This document shows, piece by piece, positions 20,451-32,210 of a DNA stretch of 64,000 nt. The DNA is taken from the NCBI GenBank assembly GCA_947396885.1, contig OX377205.1, positions 49,584,676 to 49,648,675 of the forward strand, in the 5' to 3' direction. The notes below the pieces were generated by a model. The model had not been told where the DNA came from. It made no database searches and worked only from the letters and a program-made list of their open reading frames with translations. Numbering within the stretch: position 1 is the stretch's first letter; the number at the start of each line of letters is the position of its first letter. The position numbers and the translations under genes were made by a program. This DNA is from Heligmosomoides polygyrus polygyrus (lineage: Eukaryota > Nematoda > Chromadorea > Rhabditida > Heligmosomidae).

Positions 20451-22843
20451 GTGACCTATGGCAGTAATACTAGACCTGGTCACCAGCAGAGACAACGAAG
20501 TTCGAAGTGCGATGCTACAAACAGCATCAGGAAAAATTATACAGAGGCCCATCAATCGTCTCATTCCTTTGAAAATCTAGTCATCCATCGATTCTCCCAC
20601 CACACCGCAAAGAGACTCATTGGCCTCACGGAGAGCAGAGATAAAATTGCGACGAAGCCTCTTTTCAGGGGAAAAGACTCTACGGAGGTCGCAGTGCGAT
20701 TACAGCCACCGCGCGCAGTCAAGAACACGAAGTCATATGAGGAGAGCTCAACTACGAAGAAAGGATCAAAGCCACTAAGCTCATCTGCTCTACTCATGAT
20801 GACGACTTGCATATTCACACTATTCAGCGTCAACACAACATCGGCGGCCTCGATATCCTGCTCAAATAAAGGAGTCAAAATCAACGACAACCTTTCAGCT
20901 GCTGCGGAACTGTGTATAAACGACAAGTGCTGCACCACATACCAAGCAGGAACAATAACCAAAGAAGTCGCTTTACCCTTCAAATATATCGTAAATCGCC
21001 ATAAAATACAACGGCGGACGACTACGGATAGCAAACAGCATGTCGATGTTATACATTGTCCTGCACATGAAGTCTGTGTCAGCATCAATTGCAACTTCTG
21101 CATTGATCAAATCGTCAACCCTCATTGTGCGCCACAGCTTGCGATCACCTTGGTAGCCATAGCAATGTTACTGATTATCATGCCTTGCGCTGCCGTATGC
21201 TATATAACTGCACAATGCAAAGCATCGACGAGGACTATGTTATCTCTGCAAAGGAAAAGGACGCGATCGCCCAAAAAACTTGAAAACGACAGCTTTGAAA
21301 TGATGAACGTGTCAGCGCCTATGGCCACCTCCAAAAAGATTGTCTTTGCCGTCATCACTGCATGCTTCATCGTGTCAGCAGATGCATGTCAATATACGCA
21401 TACAATCACGGTGAACACTACGGTATGTCGACACTCAGACCGCCTCACCGGATGCCGGCAGGTCCTGGAAAGTACAATCACTCTGAGCGAAACAAAACCT
21501 CAGGCGTGTTTTCGAGTACGAAATGGAAACAAAACCATAGGAAGTATGGACATAAAGCTGCTACGTGTCCTGCTCACCTGCAATCCTGTCGTATTATTTT
21601 ATACAAAAGATGTTGACATAATCACAGAGTCAGCAAAACGATGCGATTTGGCAGGTTCTTGTAACGCGCAGACGTGCTCACATGTCAGCAGGACATCAGT
21701 GATCCAAGAGCTGCGAGATACGTATGCCTTCCCTGGAGTCTCTAGATGCACAACATCATGCGGAGGAATCCCATGTGGCTGCCTATTACCAATGCCTGGG
21801 TGTCTGTTTTCCCGCACCTACGCAAAAGCGAAAGACAGTAAAATCTACCAGGTTTTTCACTGCCCAACATGGACGGAATCAGTGCAGGTGGAATACACTT
21901 ACACCGCTGCTCAAGCGGAGAAGATTACAGAGAGACCTACCATCATCACTCAAGCAACTCAAGTATTGACAAATGCAAACATCACTCTTGAGTTTGTAAC
22001 AATGCCAACAATACCACTGCTGAGCTCAACATTTGTACAAGCAACTGATGTCAACGGTACGGAGGCCGCAATCGTCGGAAACGACGATTTTTTTGCACTA
22101 CGATGTGCAACATGGAGCAGTTCTAACAACATCACGGAGTGTCAGATTGAGGACAACTGCTCATGCTCACCCTCGGACTCGGATGCCAACTGTGTCTGCA
22201 AAAATGTGGATCTACGCGGAAGAATGACTTCAATTCAGCATCGTCTTCCATTGTCTACTTCAGCCCTGCAACTACGGGATGTTCACGGAAGAGTTTATGG
22301 GACGATACATGAAGCAGCAGCTGACATCACAATCACTACCGTTATCGGATCCCAATCAGATTCTATGGTAGACAATGAACGCTGTGCCATAAAGGCATCA
22401 CTACTGAAGGGTTGTTACAACTGCCTACCTGGAGCCCAAGTCACATTCAGCTGTTACGCGAGACGAGCAATCATGCTAGAAGTAGACTGCTATCAAAAAA
22501 TGTTTTCTGCTACATGTAATTCGACTACGGGAAGAACGACCGTATCAATTCAACAGTTGCAAGATACAACGAATCTTGCCAGGTGAGGTGTGGAGATGAA
22601 ACCCACAATATCACCCTACCGGGAACACTGGCGTTCGTCCCTCAAGGGACAACATCAATGACGCGGAACGCCTCTAAACAAGCCAACTACGTCGACGTAT
22701 TCAACTATCCAGACATCGGGCATGCAATGGACGTCGTCATGGAAAATTGGAAATCATCAGTGGTCGCCTTCATTGTAGTCGTTGCACTCATCATCACTAC
22801 AATTTGGACGCTTCCAAAATGTTTATTTCGCTTATTATGCTAA
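20451..22843 (+). pseudogene. BEL-1 envelope precursor, phlebovirus Gn/Gc-like
   Basis: The frame (20451-22586, then shifted 22583-22843) encodes a two-glycoprotein precursor. A hydrophobic signal (about residues 113-132) precedes a Cys-rich first ectodomain. A membrane segment (AITLVAIAMLLIIMPCAA) and a basic tail follow. Then come a second signal-like segment (VFAVITACFIVSADA), a second ectodomain with the phlebovirus G2 signature C-TTSCGGIPCGCLLP, and a final membrane anchor (VVAFIVVVALIITTIW). This fits class II fusion glycoproteins captured by nematode BEL elements. A frame shift near 22.55-22.58 kb separates the membrane anchor. The upstream ~110 residues probably overlap the pol end and are not envelope. 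Confidence 0.8.
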
Positions 22844-22849
22844 GACTAA

Positions 22850-25800
22850 GGCTAATAGTCTCCGCAACTAGTCATGAGTTATACGCCCCTCGCTCACAAA
22901 GGAACAGAGAGAGCGCAATCGAGAGGCTCGCATGACACAACCCAGTTTATCTCGTGTAGCACCGAACTCTCAATCCGTTCATCCCAACAGTTCTTCGGTA
23001 AACTAATGGATCATCCTCGGACACCTATCTCTGAGCTAAAGTGTCTATATTGCAACGCGCGTTCCCTTCGAAAAAAACATTTCGTTCCTAAAATTTGCAA
23101 TTAAAAACCTCAATTGCGACGTAGCAATGATAACAGAGACCTGGTTAAACGAATTTGTTGATATGCAACCAATTTTAGGCGAACTCTCCAATAACTATTG
23201 CTATATAAGAAGTGATAGAGGAAGCAAAAAAGGCGGAGGTGTTCTCATAATTGTTATGCAATCTATTGCTTTCGAAACCGTTTTGACCGACTCGGTTCCT
23301 GATGCTTATGAAATCCTTTGTTGTGATTTGAAATCCGATCAATTTACTGTAAGAGTTGTAGTGGTCTACAGAGCTCCCAGCTGCAATTCAAACGATACTA
23401 TCAAACTCATCGAGGTAGTGAGCGATTTGTCATCTTCTGAGGTTAACTGCGTAATCTGTGGTGACCTTAACCTTCCGGACATCGATTGGTCTAGAAATCC
23501 TCCTTCGTCCACTACTATGGCTTCAAAGCATTTCGTTCGCTTTTGTCAAACAAACAACTTTGTTCAACACGTCCGTTCCCCAACTCGTGGCACTCATATA
23601 TTGGATTTAGTTCTCAATTCGCACAAAAATCTTGTGAAGGATACTAATATTTCCTCTCCGCTTGGCTTCGGTGACCACTCCTGCATAACATACAGCATTT
23701 CAGTCACCTTACACCGCCAAGCTTACAAATTACGCAGGGCCTTCAAAATAGCCAATTACGATCAAATTTGTGAATATTTATGTTCTGTTAGATGGCGATT
23801 TCTTCTGGAAAGATTTAGCAGTGTTGATGAAAACTATGAGTTCTTCCTTTCAACCCTCCACTGGTGCATAGACCAATATGTTCCTATTGTGAAACAACGA
23901 GTAAGCTATAATAATCTCCCTCCACATTTGTCAAATCTATACCAATCTAAGGAGAAAGCATGGGAGACCTTGCAATCTGACCCAACTCCTCAAAATGTGA
24001 ATAATTTTGAGTTCCTGAAAAACAAGTTCGATAATCGCTTGAGGAAATACAACAACTACGTTGAAAGAAAATTGCTCCAAAATCCTAAAAAATGCTCGTT
24101 TTACAAGTTGCTAAATTCTAGGCTAAAAAGCACTCCAACTCATATTCCTGTTCTAAAGGATGGAGAAGGAAAATCAGCTGTTACTGATCAGCAACGTGCG
24201 ACTATTTTGGCTAAGCACTTCCACAAATCATTCTCGAATGATAACATGAATTTCGGCAGGGATGTTATTCATGATACTGATACTGAAATGTTTGTTTCTC
24301 CTATCGAAGACAGCTCAGTATGGTTTTATGATGTAGACGTTTACAAACACCTATGCAATCTGCCTTTGTCTTATTAAACTACACCCGATGAAATCCCTCC
24401 TTATTTCATACGTAAGGTTGTTGCCGTTGCGATTGTTGCTCCACTAGTAAACATCTTTAACTTCAGCTACATGTATGGTGAAGTTCCTTCACGTTGGAAG
24501 CATGCTTATGTTACACCCATTCCAAAAAAGCCTCCTTATTCTGACGTCTCGAACTATCGCCCTATTAGCATAACGTCGATTTTTGCTACAGTTTTTGAAA
24601 AAATTTTAAAACTATCAATAGTGAGACATATAGAAAACAACGGCATTATACCTGATAGTCAGCATGGCTTTAGAACAGGAAGATCAACTGAGACTTCGAT
24701 GCTTGTTTCTCTGGAAGAATGGACAAAAGCACTTGATCAAAACCTTGACGTTAATGTCATTTTCCTCGATTTCCCAAAGCATTCGATAGAGTCCCTTTTA
24801 AGGAGCTTATCTTCAAGCTTAAAAATATCAATTTGCATCCTAGGATAGTAAAATGGATTAGCAACTTCATCACCGGTAGGTCTTTCCAAGTCAAGATCAA
24901 TCAGTCGTTTTCCTCTGCCTATCCAGTCACAAGCGGTGTACCTCAAGGTGGGGTTTTATCTCCCATCTTGTTCATTATATACACGTCTGATTTGCCAAGC
25001 TCGATAAGACCGTTTAATATCTCTTGCCAAATGTTTGCTGACGATATCAAAGTCTACAAGAGCATTCAAAAAACTGACGACCGTGTGGCACTCCAGTCAG
25101 CTATTACTGCAGTTGCTGATTGGTCTGTTACCTGGAAGCTCCCCCTCTCTAGTACCAAAACGAAGTTTCTTCACCTCGGAAGCGTAGAAGACGACTACGC
25201 TTATTACCTCCATGGAAATCAGATAAACAAAACCGCTAAACATCGTGACCTAGGCTTCATTTTAAACGCTAGACTTACGTTTGATGAACATTGCGAAGTA
25301 ATAGCGAGTAAGGCAGATAGAGTCATTCACAGTTTATTTAGAGGCTTGTCCACAAACACAGTTAGTCACCTCAGATTGGCTTACATTTCTTATGTTCGCC
25401 CCATACTCGAATACGGGACCACTGTGTTCAATCCACCTACTAAGCGCAGCCAAGCTAGGCTAGAAGCGGTGCAGAATAATTTCACTCGAAAGCTTTGGAT
25501 ACGGCTTTACGGTTATGACTACACGTCCATTCCACCTTCAAATGTTCGGAACAAAATTTTCAATCTTTCTAGTTTGCTACTTCGCAGGAAGAGAAATGAT
25601 TTGCTCATGATTTACAAAATGATCACTGAAAGAGTAAGCTTACGTCCCGACAAATTTTACACAACATCTTCTTCAAACACGCGTGGTTGTAGGACAAAAA
25701 TTCATTTTCCTAAGGCAAGGTCACGACTGCGAGCTTCCTTTTTTACCCAAAGAGCTGGTTCTGAGTTTCTAAAATGTTCTAAAAAAATATGGACTACCGA

Positions 25801-25990
25801 GTTCCATTTCACAACTGAAAAAACTCATTGACAGGTACATCAAAGAATGATTCATTAGGGTGGTGTATTTCTAATCAACTATCATGCATGCATGTTTTGT
25901 TCTTCTCGTTGTGTTTATCTTTTATTGTCTTTTCGGATAACTGGTCCTGTCTGCGTGAATATCCACGTACTATAAATAAATAAATAAATG
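22850..25990 (+). mobile_element. CR1/Jockey-like non-LTR element inside BEL-1, 5' truncated
   Basis: An endonuclease (LKCLYCNARSLRKK, AMITETWLNEF, CGDLNLPDIDW, LGFGDHSC) precedes a reverse transcriptase (NYRPISITSIF, SGVPQGGVLSPILF, MFADDIKVY) and the C-terminal region to 25831. The 3' end is a short (ATAA)n tail at about 25971-25988. The frame is broken near 23.08 kb, by a TAA at 24375-24377, and near 24.77 kb. It lies after env and before the third ORF of BEL-1, so it inserted after BEL-1. The 5' boundary is approximate and I could not fix a target duplication. Confidence 0.85.
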
Positions 25991-26120
25991 TACACAATCA
26001 TATAGCTAATTACTCTCTTACCTCACGGCAATGACCGCCACTCTCGCATCCTTATCAAATAGGACACCTTGTCAACCATAATAGAAAGAGCGACTGCGCA
26101 GGGGTCAGATATGCGCTGCT

Positions 26121-26128
26121 TATAAAAG
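26121..26128 (+). promoter_or_regulatory. TATA box before BEL-1 ORF3
   Basis: TATAAAAG lies 49 bp upstream of the ORF3 ATG (26170). BEL-2 has TTTATAAA at the same position relative to its ORF3. A possible internal promoter, not proven. Confidence 0.45.
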
Positions 26129-26169
26129 CGAGTGACTGCCGTTGTTGCATAAGCCCAACAGTCAACGTC

Positions 26170-26795
26170 ATGCATCGCCAAGAATCTCATCTGCGCCAAC
26201 TCGACGTAGCCGAGAAAGATCTTCTCGATATGGACATATCTGGCGCCGAAGCAGTTATGGCTGGACTTCAAAATTCGGCTCCCAAGAAGTATCGTCTCTC
26301 AAGGAAGCAACGACAGAAGCGAGTCGCAGACATGCCTGTAAGCACCGAGGATGCCGAGCCGTCCGAACAACGATCGAGCAACGCAACGTCTCCACCGAAG
26401 ATCACGCTACGCCCTCTGCTGGTATCGCAGAGTGAAACAAGCGAAATGTCAGCTAAAGACATTCGCGACATCTTCTATACGATAATGGATGGAATTCAAG
26501 AAGTCAAGAAAAAGCAAGACCGTATGGAAGATCGCCTGGGATGCATTGATGCCTAACCCGATTACTTGAAGCATGGACTATGGAGTTCGATGCAAGGAAG
26601 AAGAATCAGTTTGTGGAACAGCAACCAGGCTGCCTTACAGTGCCACATAGCAGATACTGTGAGGTCTGCTTTATGGCCGGGCATCAAGCAGCGGAATGCA
26701 GAAGCAAGCCTAGAATGGATCCAGCTCACGTCGAGCAAATTTACAAAACTAAAAATATTTGTAACAAGTGTCACTGTATCCATCCTGTGTTGTGA
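26170..26795 (+). pseudogene. BEL-1 ORF3: coiled coil plus Cys/His domain
   Basis: Frame 26170-26556 (MHRQESHLRQLDVAEK...) ends in a charged coiled-coil-like segment (IFYTIMDGIQEVKKKQDRME). A frame change leads to 26580-26795, which contains CEVCFMAGHQAAEC, then DPAHVEQIYKTKNICNKC and a final CHCIH. The Cys/His spacing resembles a zinc-binding domain and matches ORF3 of BEL-2 (C...GHPTGRC...LCNKC), where coiled coil and zinc domain are in one frame. Position after env and before the 3' LTR is the same in both. Function unknown; a nucleic-acid-binding accessory protein is a reasonable guess. Confidence 0.6.
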
Positions 26796-26978
26796 TTGAT
26801 CGTAATTCGTTGTGAACTATTTTATCAATTATTTCTAATTCGTTATTATTGAATCATACTGTGCATAACTGTACTCATCGACAATTGAATTGTTTTTAAC
26901 GATTAAATGTGCCATTTAGTCTTTAAAGTAAATGTGAGTAACATGTTTATCGCTACCGCTCATCGGGCCCCGCCCCAG

Positions 26979-27383
26979 TGTTGTGAATATACCTAACCAG
27001 GGTCTATATCTAGATATATTAATCTACTATTGTATTCTGACATATAAGACACCTCGCTCTGAATGATAAGACTTAAGACGCTTAGGTAGGCAATATAAGA
27101 TAAGAACCATTGAATATCATCCACAGGCATAACCTAGCAATACCGCTAGTAGGCACTCATGAATGTAATCTCCCGTGGTGCTCGAGTGCGGCACCGTCTT
27201 TCAGGTTTACTCTGATGATACCGACTGGGCGGCCAGAATGTCGCCATATCGTGGCTACGCCCACTGAAATTGTGTATATATATACGATACATGTACCACT
27301 ATTGTGGGTTCTACTATAAAATCGTGAGAATAAACCTTTGTTCCACTGAATAGTAAAGCCACCCCATTGGTAATCCACCAAAT
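26979..27383 (+). repeat. BEL-1 3' LTR
   Basis: Same as the 5' LTR apart from about a dozen substitutions and a 2-bp TA difference. No purine-rich tract stands just before it (CGGGCCCCGCCCCAG). Ends ACCAAAT, followed by TTGG and Tc3 DNA. Confidence 0.9.
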
Positions 27384-27387
27384 TTGG

Positions 27388-28220
27388 GTTCATATCGGAA
27401 GGACATGCAGGCCAGTCGAGAACTTCAACAGAATTTCTTCTGAGGAAGCCTTTCGTGGATCTGCTGGCATGCGGCGGTGCATTGTCCTGTTGAAAAAACC
27501 ATCCCTGACCAGCATTCTGTTGAAGGAATGGGAGCAGATGGGTTTCCAACAGTTGCTGGTATTCATCTGCGTCCATCCTTGCTAACGTGAAGGCAAGAAG
27601 GAGCTTTCCTTCTACGTGGAATGTCGCCCACACCATAACTTCTACGTGGAATGCCGCCCACACCATAACTTCTACGTGGAATGCCGCCCACACCATAACT
27701 GTGCCGCCTCCAAAATTCCTTCTTGGGAAATACTCCTTCTCCTTGCGTAAGTCATGCCAGTAGAATCGGTTCCCATCTGGACCATCGATTAAAGCGCTTT
27801 TCGTCCGAGAAGATAACCTGAACTATGAAATGTTAAAATACCTAGCGTCAGAACTGACAACGCAAAAAATCTGCCTTATGGTTAGTCCAAAGACGTCGTT
27901 TGTTCCTAGAGACGAACTCGAGCCTGTTCCTTTTGTGCGTTTCTGTCAAACGTGGAGCAGAACGGAGCTGGGTATATACAACATTCCCACTGCGTTTTAA
28001 GCAGCACCGAATTGTTTCTTTTGATACTTTCTTACTCAAACTCTTGCGCACTTCCTCCAAACTGAATGATTTATTGGAAACCATTCGCACGATTTGCCTC
28101 TCGTCTCGACTCGAAAGAAGCCTGGGACGTCCTGAAGATTTCCTCGAGTGATATAGATCTGGACTGCGTAGAAATTTGCTAATAACGTTCTTTGATCGTC
28201 CCAGTTAAGTCGGAATTTGG
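27388..28220 (-). pseudogene. Tc3-like transposase, middle piece
   Basis: On the minus strand this contains the second DNA-binding part (GRSKNVISKFLRSPDLY, SSGRPRLLSSRDERQIVRMV, RSAPRLTETHKRNRLEF), the first catalytic segment VIFSDEKRFN, and the second, WFFQQDNAPPHASRS, up to CPSDMNP at the BEL-1 boundary. A frame change follows DEKRFN, and a stop interrupts the start of the piece (IPT then TAA). A 30-bp unit is repeated three times within it (27611-27700). Confidence 0.9.
27611..27700 (-). repeat. Threefold in-frame 30-bp repeat in the transposase
   Basis: TCTACGTGGAATGCCGCCCA plus CACCATAACT, repeated three times (the first with one difference), encodes the decapeptide VMVWAAFHVE three times. 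This duplicates the conserved VMVWAAF strand of the DDE domain without breaking frame. Confidence 0.9.
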
Positions 28221-28651
28221 TGTAACGGACGAAAAATAAATCCTGCCCGACTCAAAGGAGACGCCGTCTCCTTTGGATTTTAGGATCTTTGGAAACATTA
28301 CAAAACACATTAAAATGCACATTTTATCAGCACGAACAATTCGACAACGCCATGGGTGCATAATTAGGTTAGCGGAGGGATCATGGGGGGAACGGGGGGG
28401 GGCAGGAACCGCTTAAGGCGATCCCAGGGGCGAACGGCTGGGGCGCCGCCAGACTTAGACGGGAGCCGAACGCCAGAGGCGGATCAGCGGGAGGGGGTAA
28501 AACAAGCCGCCTAGGTTCAACTTGATCCTTCTTTTATAACCAGTGCCGAGCACGGCTGTCGCTGTTATTGACTACAGAGCATCGGCAGGTTTGCGTGAGA
28601 ACGCGGGTATTGGACTCTCTTGAGAATGGCCTTGTTACTGACTTCTCTACA
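28221..28651 (-). repeat. LTR of the coding-poor element (3' in its own sense)
   Basis: 431 bp; shares everything with 31730-32210 except an AT-rich expansion and some G-run length differences. Confidence 0.88.
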
Positions 28652-31600
28652 TCCTACCCTATTCGACTGTCCCTGTCCCAGGGACTAAACAAAGCATAAG
28701 GGTCTGGGGAAGGGAGTTTATAACAGCTTCTAGACGGCGACGGAAGTGGTAGCGACCTCGTGTAGCATGGCGAGTCTGCTTGTGTTGGTTGTGCTGCTCC
28801 ATTGTCATCATGCACATGCAGTCTTCATCAGTCTCTCGATGTTGTGCACTGAGATCGGTGAACGTGATGTGCTGCGATGCAATGAGCAGTGTAAGCGGCT
28901 CATTGTCGACTGCTTGTAACTCATTATACTGAAATTATTGCTTGAGCATTAATAGTGGCAATGTCGCTGCGGAGCGTAACGCTCTCGGATCCGGCATTTG
29001 ACACTACATGCCATAACCAAAATTGAGGGAACCAACGATTTGATATACACTGAGATCGCGTCCTTTATTGGCGGGTTTTTTATTACCTAATTTAAGCTTT
29101 CATTTAATAACAACTACAACATTCATAACTTTACTTCTATAATTTTATGCTTATATAGTAAAGGTTGATGAACATCTGCTCGCTGCTGATTGAGGGTGGT
29201 AGTTTCCGTGCTTTAGTCGGCTTTTAAATTATCGAGCAGTGAATGCGGTGGTGATAAAATAGTCGAGCTGTACGGGAAGGAGTAGATCTTTGAAGAAAGT
29301 TGCCATATTTCCAACAGTATTTCACGTCAGCGGGATGCGATATGAAGTGAACATCTTTGGTCTTAACTTTACCATGATTAAGGCACATTTTATCTTTCCT
29401 TAGGACGTCTCTTAAGACTTGACTAATTGCACGCGGACACGCTTTTAGCAGCTTTATGCTTTCTTTTTTATTATACAGATCTCCTTTATCTTCGGCTAAG
29501 TCCCGATAGTGCCTAATGGTTTTTGACATTTCGATTAAATCGCAAGTAAAAGTTAGCTTTTGTCTCCTTCTTCGAATCTTTCCTAATTTGGTGAAAGGAG
29601 TACAAGTAACCTTTCAGAGTATGGTGGATTAAAAAATATTTCAAAGCAATAGAGATGTCAAGATAGTTGTCTTACACTAGAACTTTTGTATTGGTGGTAG
29701 TTTTTTTGTAGTGCAGAGTAATGGTTTTTTAATGCTACTATAAGGTATCAGCCTACTACACAAGAAGTAAGACGCTCTTGGATTATGCTCGATTGAAAGA
29801 TGACTGCTTGTCGTAGTCTACATCACATTTAGGGATTTACACTTATATGACCTTATTACATGATTTTAAGAATGTTAGTTGAGACAGTATTCTAGATCAA
29901 CAGTGACACTGAGGAAGTAGTAAAATACTGTTTTATTTTATATTTTAAACTTCATCAAGTCATATTGCGTGACTTTTCTTAAATCCAGCAAATATTTGAC
30001 AGATATTAATCAAAGTTGTTGTTAATCCTTTTCCTTTTATATTTATTTATTTATTTATTTGATTCACCGATGGTTCAAATAGTATAAGAACTATTTTCTG
30101 ATTATCAATCAGTGCGAAGAGAGCATTGAATGAACGCATAAAGGTAAAACGTTACAGTAGGGCATCAGTGCGTGTCGATTAATTTTCGCTCGCTTTCAGC
30201 TTACTATTGGCACTGTTTTGATAGGGAGGCTGATTTGAGCAGCGTAGCCAAATGTTTTAATTTATGAATTATGAGGAAATGCTATTATTAATAGATAGAA
30301 ATTATTGGCTATCATCCCTTTTAGAAGGCAAAGGCACAGTGTGCGCTAGCAAAGGTCACACTCGAAAAGTCAAGGAAGAAAGGAAAAGTAATTTTCATGA
30401 GGATGCTAGCTTCGGCCGAATTTTATTTGGGATTTTGAGAAATTGGCTTTTGAGATTTTCTGCAGTTCTCAGAGTAAACGTACACTTTGGAAACAATCAA
30501 GAATTCGAAGTTATTCACTACGTGTGGATGTATACAAATTATTTATTTGTTTTTACAGCATCTCTACTTTGTCGCTAATGAACTCAAAGTAAGGATTGTC
30601 GTTTATCTGACAGTTTAGTTTTGGTTAGGCAGTTTCATAGCTGCTTTGTATGTATTTATGGTTTTTTGGGTGGTTAAAAAATTATCTATTGATACTATAA
30701 AAAGTCTGGGTAAAATGAAGTGATCTTGATTTGATTCCTCCTAAAATGTAGGGGTTTATTCAAACCAATAGCCTGATGTAATCCGACCTTAATCCTGAAG
30801 ATGCGAACGTTGTTGTCGAGGTCGTTATCCTTCTGAACACAGTTGGATGATCTGGCGGGTAGAGTGAGTGGAGTGGAGCGGTGGAGTGGCAGTAGATGGA
30901 GTAGTAGGAGTACAATTGCCTACGAGAAGTATATGAGTGGAAGGGTAGAGGGGGTGGGGGCAGGAGGGGAGGGGTGTTTACGTAGGTTCTTGGGGGAGAT
31001 GGGATATGGGTCTGGGTGTAACTAAGCATGGTTATTTTCGTGAGATAGAGGATGCCGTAATAGTTGTTTGCGTGGAGGAACGGCGCGATTGATAAATGGG
31101 GAAAGAACGATCAAGAGGCACGGGTGGGATAAGAAAAGATCAGCAGCCGGTGTTCGGACTGTGTAATGCGTTCTACGGAAGTGAGTGGGTTGTGATAAAC
31201 AGTCAACAAGTCCGTTGTAAACTGCGGCGGATGCTTGAGGAGCTTTCTTTTTTAGAATGAATTCTGTCGACGGAATGGGAAAAGAGAGCCTTATTTTATG
31301 AATTATAGTTTCTATATGATATGGCATTATTTTCTACGGAAATATCTGTGCATTTCCATGTTTCGAACTAAAAAAGAGTGAAACATTACAGCGCTATGCA
31401 ACACCATCAAAATTATTCAAGAGAATAAAATTATTGCATGAGGTGTGGTGCGTCTCGGCCGAGACTTCATTTGTTGCTCAGATTCTTATGTGAGATGTCT
31501 AGAATTCTGGTCAACCTCATGCGAGGGAGCAACTTTATGCGCATCAACTCCGCGTAATGCGAAGGACAGAGAGAAAAATGTTATTTTCAATAACAAGAGG

Positions 31601-31729
31601 AAAGAGTGCCACATCACAGTGCGTTAGAGAACAGAACATTAACTTCGGCTCAATAGGAAACGGTAAAGAAACTGGAGTTCGTTCATTAGGGTTTCTTCTT
31701 TAGATTAAAAACCCTTGCCGGGACCTCCA
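28652..31729. other. Interior of the coding-poor LTR element
   Basis: Mostly AT-rich without recognisable genes. Contains a (TTTA)n tract at about 30036-30060, which might mark the 3' tail of a non-LTR relic, and a G-rich stretch at about 30944-30976 with five G-runs, capable in principle of G-quadruplex formation. Confidence 0.6.
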
Positions 31730-32210
31730 TGTAACGGACGAAAAATAAATCCTGCCCGACTCAAAGGAGACGTCATCTCCTTTGGATTTTAGGATCTTTG
31801 GAAACATTACAAAACACATTAAATTTATATATTTATTTTATTTTATATTTATTTATATTTATTTACATTTAATCAGCACGAACAATTCGACAACGCCATG
31901 GGTGCATAAATAGGTTAGCTGAGGGATCATGGGGGGAGGGGGAACGGGGGGGGGGGGGGGGCAGGAACCGCTTAAGGCGATCCCAGGGGCGAACGCTGGG
32001 GCGCCGCCAGACTTAGACGGGAGCCGAACGCCAGAGGCGGATCAGCGGGAGGGGGTGAAACAAGCCGCCTAGGTTCAACTTGATCCTTCTTTTATAACCA
32101 GTGCCGAGCACGGCTGTCGCTGTTATTGACTACGAAGCATCAGCAGGTTTGCGTGAGAACGCGGGTATTGGGCTCTCTTGAGAAATGGCCTTGTTACTGA
32201 CTTCTCTATA
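31730..32210 (-). repeat. LTR of the coding-poor element (5' in its own sense)
   Basis: 481 bp; carries an extra AT-rich stretch of TTTAT-type repeats at about 31821-31875 and a longer G-run near 31945-31962 than the other LTR. Confidence 0.88.

Larger units (their letters stand above)
14192..27383 (+). mobile_element. BEL-1: BEL/Pao LTR element with envelope, nested CR1
   Basis: LTRs of about 405 bp (14192-14595 and 26979-27383) differ at about a dozen positions. Order: LTR, primer-binding site, hairpin leader, gag, protease-RT-RNaseH-integrase, env, a CR1-like insertion (about 22.85-25.99 kb), a third ORF, LTR. The flanking target duplication is TTGG (14188-14191 and 27384-27387). Domain order and the integrase-last pol arrangement are those of BEL/Pao, and the phlebovirus-type env resembles nematode BEL elements such as Ascaris Tas and C. 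elegans Cer7. Gag, pol and env each contain frame breaks, so this copy is not functional. Confidence 0.92.
28221..32210 (-). mobile_element. Coding-poor LTR retrotransposon (LARD-like) inside the Tc3 element
   Basis: Direct repeats 28221-28651 and 31730-32210 are LTRs starting TGTAACGG and ending CTCTACA (CTCTATA in the second). TTGG flanks both sides (28217-28220 and 32211-32214). Read on the minus strand, a primer-binding site (TGGAGGTCCCGGCAAG, 31714-31729) follows the 5' LTR, and a purine-rich GAATAGGGTAGGA precedes the 3' LTR. The 3.08 kb interior has no gag or pol similarity, only short frames (for example 29224-29529 minus and 30264-30578 plus) without recognisable domains. It would depend on proteins from another element. 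Confidence 0.85.

Noticed and set aside
20451..22843. A free-living or infecting virus sequence
   Set aside because: The envelope lies between integrase and 3' LTR of a chromosomal BEL/Pao element with target duplications, and is frame-broken.
28652..31729. Host gene captured in the LTR element
   Set aside because: Short frames on both strands show no motif and no convincing exon structure.
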